Below, in pieces: positions 5,609-9,033 of a stretch of 9,033 bases of DNA. The translations under genes were made by a program, and so were the position numbers. Source of the stretch: Lacrimispora sp. 210928-DFI.3.58 (GTDB lineage: Bacteria; Bacillota; Clostridia; Lachnospirales; Lachnospiraceae); NCBI RefSeq assembly GCF_020554865.1, contig NZ_JAJCIC010000072.1, positions 1 through 9,033 on the forward strand, written 5' to 3'. The first letter of the stretch is position 1. Each line of letters opens with the position of its first letter. The notes under the pieces are model-generated. The model had not been told where the DNA came from and ran no database searches. It was given only the letters and a program-made list of their open reading frames with translations.

Positions 5609-7126
5609 TTAGGCAGATGGATTCTTCCCCCTGTATTTGCAGTATATTTTTCTGAAATACTCGTAATTAGGATATCCTACCATCTCTGCCACCTGATATA
5701 GTTTAAATTTTCCTCCCGCGATCAGGGCATCTGCCTGTTCCAGACGGATGGTTGTCTGATATTCTTTAATTCCAACTCCTATATTCTTTTTAAATAAAGT
5801 TCCTAAATAATTTGGCGAAATATAAAATTTCTCAGCAAGCTCATTTAATGTAATATCATTGGCATAATTTTTACTGATGTATTTAGCTACCTCCTGGCAG
5901 AGATGGACATTTTTACTTTTTCCCTCCTTATCTGTCAATAATTCTGCTTTTACAAATGTAAGTATCCTCTCCTTTACGGGCTCATATCCATAATCCTCCA
6001 ATACCTCGTACAATGCTTTCACTAATTGCTGCGGCATCCCATTTTGAAGTATAAAAATACTGAGACCATATATAAGGCGTTCGATCAGGCGCCTTCTATA
6101 CTGCTCTTCCTCCCTGTCAATCCTCAGCATTAAGTTTTTTAGACTCCATAAAATTATCTGTGAATCTTTATCCTCAATGGCTGCCTTTAATGCAGTATCA
6201 TTACCAATAGTAAGGTAAAGCTTCTGGACCTCAAAGGGCATTTCCAAATGAAACAGGCTTTCCAGTGACTCTTGATATGCATCCCATATCTTAGAAAAGT
6301 CCTGATAAATCTCACTCCGTCCCAAACACAGCTGCCGTCCTGTATCCTTTTTTACATTTTTCGTCCATTGTTCCAGCAGGTATTCCATTTTTTCTTCTCC
6401 GTACTCTGTAAATACAAAGGAGTAAGAAAAATGGCTCCGTATCAAACAGATCTCCTCCTGGTTTTTTTCTCTTATTTTCATGGCGGTTTCCTTCAGATAC
6501 TGTAAAGCTCTTACATCCTCTATGTTAGGCTGAAGCTGCTCTACTGTGCCTTCAAGGGCAATGGAAATTACCTCAAACCGTTTTCCGCGTTCACTCTCCA
6601 CCAGTTCTGAATAGAGGAGCATCATACGGTGATATAGCATTTTATTGCCATCAGTAATACTATTAAAAACTGCATTCTTAAAGACATTAATCCCTGTCTG
6701 CACTAACTCAGCAGCTGCTCTCTTCTCATCCTCCCGTTTTTTCCTCTCGTCAAGCCTGACTTTTATCTTTTCAAATATCTCCACAATCTGTTCTGGCGCC
6801 GAGGGCTTCAACACATAATCCACCGCACCCAGGCGAATAGATGCACGGGCCAGTTTAAAATCATCATAACCACTTAAAAATGCTACCTCAATATTTCCCA
6901 GCCCAGCTTCTCTCAATTCCCTCACCATGGAAATACCATCCATAATAGGCATCTTTATATCTGTGAGGATTGCATCTGGAGGATTTTTTAAAATAGCTTC
7001 CTTTGCCTCTCTTCCATTGCTGTAAGCTCCTACAATCTGAAAACCAACGCTTTCCCAGTCAATAGCATTTTGCATTCCCGATAAAATCCAATCCTCATCG
7101 TCCACCAAAACCAATCGATACAGCAT
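5609..7126 (-). CDS. YesN-like response regulator with AraC-type DNA-binding domain
   Basis: This 505-residue transcription factor is the partner of the sensor kinase encoded just upstream. The receiver domain (about 1-125) has the acidic pair Asp9/Asp10, phosphoacceptor Asp56 (ILTDIKMP), Ser85 (FLSGYDDF) and Lys107 (LKPS). A long middle region (about 130-400) of unassigned, largely helical character is usual for YesN-type regulators. An AraC/XylS double helix-turn-helix (about 407-505) follows, with NELAEKFYISPNYLGTLFKK and VAEMVGYPNYEYFRKIYCKY as recognition segments. The protein stops at GKNPSA, slightly before the usual end of the AraC domain (typically a YR dipeptide and a few more residues). 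The ATG is preceded by GGAGGAAG. Such regulators generally switch on sugar or peptide uptake genes; no target is visible here. Confidence 0.94.
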   Translation of the reverse strand: MLYRLVLVDDEDWILSGMQNAIDWESVGFQIVGAYSNGREAKEAILKNPPDAILTDIKMPIMDGISMVRELREAGLGNIEVAFLSGYDDFKLARASIRLGAVDYVLKPSAPEQIVEIFEKIKVRLDERKKREDEKRAAAELVQTGINVFKNAVFNSITDGNKMLYHRMMLLYSELVESERGKRFEVISIALEGTVEQLQPNIEDVRALQYLKETAMKIREKNQEEICLIRSHFSYSFVFTEYGEEKMEYLLEQWTKNVKKDTGRQLCLGRSEIYQDFSKIWDAYQESLESLFHLEMPFEVQKLYLTIGNDTALKAAIEDKDSQIILWSLKNLMLRIDREEEQYRRRLIERLIYGLSIFILQNGMPQQLVKALYEVLEDYGYEPVKERILTFVKAELLTDKEGKSKNVHLCQEVAKYISKNYANDITLNELAEKFYISPNYLGTLFKKNIGVGIKEYQTTIRLEQADALIAGGKFKLYQVAEMVGYPNYEYFRKIYCKYRGKNPSA

Positions 7127-7146
7127 GTAACTTCCTCCGCTTTATT

Positions 7147-8910
7147 CTATTGTTCGGATATCTGTTCTGTTATTCTCACTTCGACAGTTGTCCCCAACTG
7201 CGGCGTTGACCGAATAGTTACGCCACATCCATCCCCATAATAAAGTGAAATTCTTTTCATTACATTTTTTATCCCATGTCCTGTCTCTGATCTTATGTCA
7301 GACAGATTTTTTACCATCTCCTCTGACATACCGCAACCATCATCTGTAAGGCAAAAACAGATATAACTATTCTCTCTGTAAACACGCAGCCATATTCTTC
7401 CTGATCCTCCTCTGGCATCAAATCCGTGAAGGATGGAATTTTCCACAATAGGCTGGAGGAGCAGTTTTATCATCTTACATTTAAGGATTGTCTCATCTAT
7501 GTCGCTGGAAAATGTGATCTTTCCCCGGCATCTGATGTTTTGTATCTCCAGATAACATTTTAAATGGTTCAACTCATCTCCCACAAAATAGACATTTTTA
7601 CCTTTATTCAAGCTAAGGCGCAGGAATGTTCCTAAAAGCACCACCATACGGCTGATTTCCTTCTGTTTCAAGCTTAACGCCATCCAGTTTACAGCCTCTA
7701 ACGTATTATACAGAAAGTGTGGATTGATCTGTGCCTGCAAGATTTCCAGCTCCTTCTTCTGTTTTTCCTGCTCCTGCTGCAAAAGACTAGTGATCAAGGC
7801 ATCAATTTTTTCTGCCATATGATTAAACTCTACTCCCAGTACATCAATCTCGTGGATAACACTGGAAAAACGGATCTTGTAATTCCAGTTATCTCCTTTA
7901 TAGTTATTTACCTCTTTAGCCAGCAACATTAAGGGCTTGGATAATAAGTATGCCAAGCTGCCGTTAAAAAGGCTAAAACAGATCAAAAGACCTAAGGAGG
8001 AAAGAAGCACAAGTCTCTGGACACTCTTGATCGGAGCAATCGCCTGGGCATAGTCAGTGACTACCATCACTTCAATGTTCTCTCCATCAAGCTGTTTTTT
8101 CGTAAAGATTCTGCCCTTTTCTTTTCCTGTCTTTTCATTTCTCTCATCCAATATATCTCTATAAACAGCGTACTCTGTGTTCTTTAAATTTTTCCCCAAA
8201 ACACTTCGGTCAGTGCTGCTCATAATATTCCCATAACTGTCGAAAATAAGGATTTCTGCCCCTCCATCCTCTACATAGGACATGATCTGCTGATAAAGTA
8301 GCTGTTCATCCAGATTGATCACCAGATGGCCTATAGCTTCTCCATAATATAAATCGGAATAGATGCGCAAAACATAAGAGAAAATATAATTCGTATAACT
8401 TTCTATCCGAAGATTATTCGCCCTTGTAGGTATCCATCCCGCTGATATTTCACGTATTCTGTCATCATTGCCATCTACGGTATAATTTTCATAATCATAA
8501 ACTCCATTTATCTTTGTAGTGCGAAGCTTGGGATTATCCATCAAGATATTTACTGAAACGATATCGCGCGAGGTATAGGCAAAGGAGGACAGATTCTGGC
8601 TCATATTGTTCTGGAATACCATCTGCTCATAAGAATTCTCATTTTTCCTATAATGTATGATACTGTTGATTATCGTATGGCTGTTGGCAACGGAACGGGC
8701 CAGCTGCTCAATGGATCTCATAGATTCTTCCAGAGTATCGCCGATATAAACCAGTATTTGATGCTGTTTTTCCTCAAATTCCTGCTCCAGCACCTTCTGA
8801 TAACTTCTCTGGCTTAAAATTATATTAAATCCAAAGAAAATAACCATAATAGAGCAATTACTTATGATCAGCAGTTTTCTTATGGAAATTTTAAATCCCT
8901 TGCGTCCCAT
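7147..8910 (-). CDS. YesM-like sensor histidine kinase (extracellular sensor, HAMP, His_kinase, HATPase)
   Basis: This 587-residue membrane kinase has a short N-terminus, a first membrane helix (about 11-33), an extracellular sensing region of about 260 residues likely to be a double-Cache fold, a second membrane helix (about 298-321) and a HAMP linker (about 322-375). The His_kinase domain of the LytS/YesM type follows, with QINPHFLYNTLEAVNW (His398), then a HATPase domain with N box LLQPIVENSILHG (Asn491), G1 DDGCGM (523-528) and G2 GHGIKNV (544-550). The start is supported by AGGAGG (complement of 8916-8921), five bases before ATG. The response regulator gene begins 20 bases after its stop. 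The family usually senses extracellular carbohydrates or their binding proteins; the ligand cannot be deduced here. Confidence 0.95.
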   Translation of the reverse strand: MGRKGFKISIRKLLIISNCSIMVIFFGFNIILSQRSYQKVLEQEFEEKQHQILVYIGDTLEESMRSIEQLARSVANSHTIINSIIHYRKNENSYEQMVFQNNMSQNLSSFAYTSRDIVSVNILMDNPKLRTTKINGVYDYENYTVDGNDDRIREISAGWIPTRANNLRIESYTNYIFSYVLRIYSDLYYGEAIGHLVINLDEQLLYQQIMSYVEDGGAEILIFDSYGNIMSSTDRSVLGKNLKNTEYAVYRDILDERNEKTGKEKGRIFTKKQLDGENIEVMVVTDYAQAIAPIKSVQRLVLLSSLGLLICFSLFNGSLAYLLSKPLMLLAKEVNNYKGDNWNYKIRFSSVIHEIDVLGVEFNHMAEKIDALITSLLQQEQEKQKKELEILQAQINPHFLYNTLEAVNWMALSLKQKEISRMVVLLGTFLRLSLNKGKNVYFVGDELNHLKCYLEIQNIRCRGKITFSSDIDETILKCKMIKLLLQPIVENSILHGFDARGGSGRIWLRVYRENSYICFCLTDDGCGMSEEMVKNLSDIRSETGHGIKNVMKRISLYYGDGCGVTIRSTPQLGTTVEVRITEQISEQ

Positions 8911-8932
8911 CCTGTCCTCCTGCTGTATATCT

Positions 8933-8961
8933 AAAATATGTCATGAATAATATTACCACAA
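8933..8961 (-). promoter_or_regulatory. Weak candidate promoter for the YesM/YesN pair
   Basis: On the minus strand TTGTGG (complement of 8956-8961) and TATTTT (complement of 8933-8938) are 17 bases apart, matching three and four of six consensus positions. The -35 box lies in one arm of the hairpin 8956-8977, so any protein bound to that dyad would affect it. Better promoters further upstream, beyond the window, cannot be excluded. Confidence 0.3.
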
Positions 8962-8977
8962 TAGGCTTCTATTGTGG
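8956..8977. other. Perfect 9-bp inverted repeat upstream of the YesM-like gene
   Basis: CCACAATAG (8956-8964) and CTATTGTGG (8969-8977) are exact reverse complements around a 4-base loop (GCTT on the plus strand). It lies about 45 bases before the kinase start codon. It could be a DNA operator, a leader hairpin of the kinase mRNA, or a terminator stem without a strong T-run on either side. Its symmetry is well above what a short intergenic region gives by chance. Confidence 0.65.
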
Positions 8978-8990
8978 CCAGACTGTAGAC

Positions 8991-9033
8991 AAAGTTGGTG
9001 CTAGTTGATTACGCCCAGCACCACTTTTCTTTT
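8991..9033 (+). terminator. Terminator-like hairpin with T-run on the plus strand, opposed to the kinase operon
   Basis: TGGTGCT (8996-9002) pairs with AGCACCA (9017-9023), and AAAG (8991-8994) pairs with CTTT (9024-9027) with one bulged T (8995), giving 11 bp around a 14-base loop. On the plus strand it ends in a T-rich stretch (9025-9033, TTTTCTTTT), the form of an intrinsic terminator, yet no plus-strand gene leads into it. On the minus strand it is followed by ACTTTGTC, a weaker tail, so it might instead end an unseen leftward gene beyond base 9033. Confidence 0.45.

Overview
The window looks like a chromosomal segment of a Gram-positive, low-to-mid GC Firmicute, most likely a Lachnospiraceae-type clostridium. 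I infer this from the strong AGGAGG-type ribosome binding sites, a TIGR01906-family membrane protein, a DUF4118/KdpD-like kinase without the usual KdpD input domain, and a YesM/YesN-type two-component pair. No plasmid, phage, transposase, integrase or CRISPR signal was seen.

Layout. Bases 1-42 are the 3' end of a tRNA-Lys(CTT). Bases 43-239 hold no gene but contain three successive stem-loops, two of which are copies of one 31-base palindrome. Two rightward genes follow, 17 bases apart: a TIGR01906/DUF1461 membrane protein related to the lipoprotein transacylase Lit (240-935) and a membrane-anchored D-Ala-D-Ala carboxypeptidase (953-2569). A near-consensus promoter starting at the carboxypeptidase stop codon feeds a rightward two-component pair: a DUF4118 (KdpD-like) histidine kinase (2642-3751) and an OmpR/KdpE-like regulator (3754-4446). 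A long hairpin (4480-4523) separates these from three leftward genes. In transcription order those are a YesM-like sensor kinase (8910-7147), a YesN-like AraC-family response regulator (7126-5609) and a DEDDh 3'-5' exonuclease with a C-terminal four-cysteine cluster (5498-4530).

How the genes work together. The left half is an envelope module: lipoprotein N-terminus remodelling, peptidoglycan peptide trimming and a membrane stress or ion-type two-component system. The right half is a nutrient-sensing pair of the kind that usually controls a sugar or peptide ABC transporter, but the target genes are not visible here; they may lie beyond base 9033 or elsewhere. The kinase and regulator are 20 bases apart and clearly co-transcribed. 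The exonuclease is 110 bases further on, has its own candidate promoter, and ends at a T-tailed terminator, so it could be read both alone and with the pair.

Base composition changes across the window: hand-counted 60-base samples are about 58-63% G+C in the left half and 37-42% in the YesM/YesN pair. The least explained structures are the duplicated, covarying palindromes at 119-208 and the two hairpins at 8956-9027 upstream of the YesM-like gene, one of which ends in a T-run in the direction opposite to that gene.
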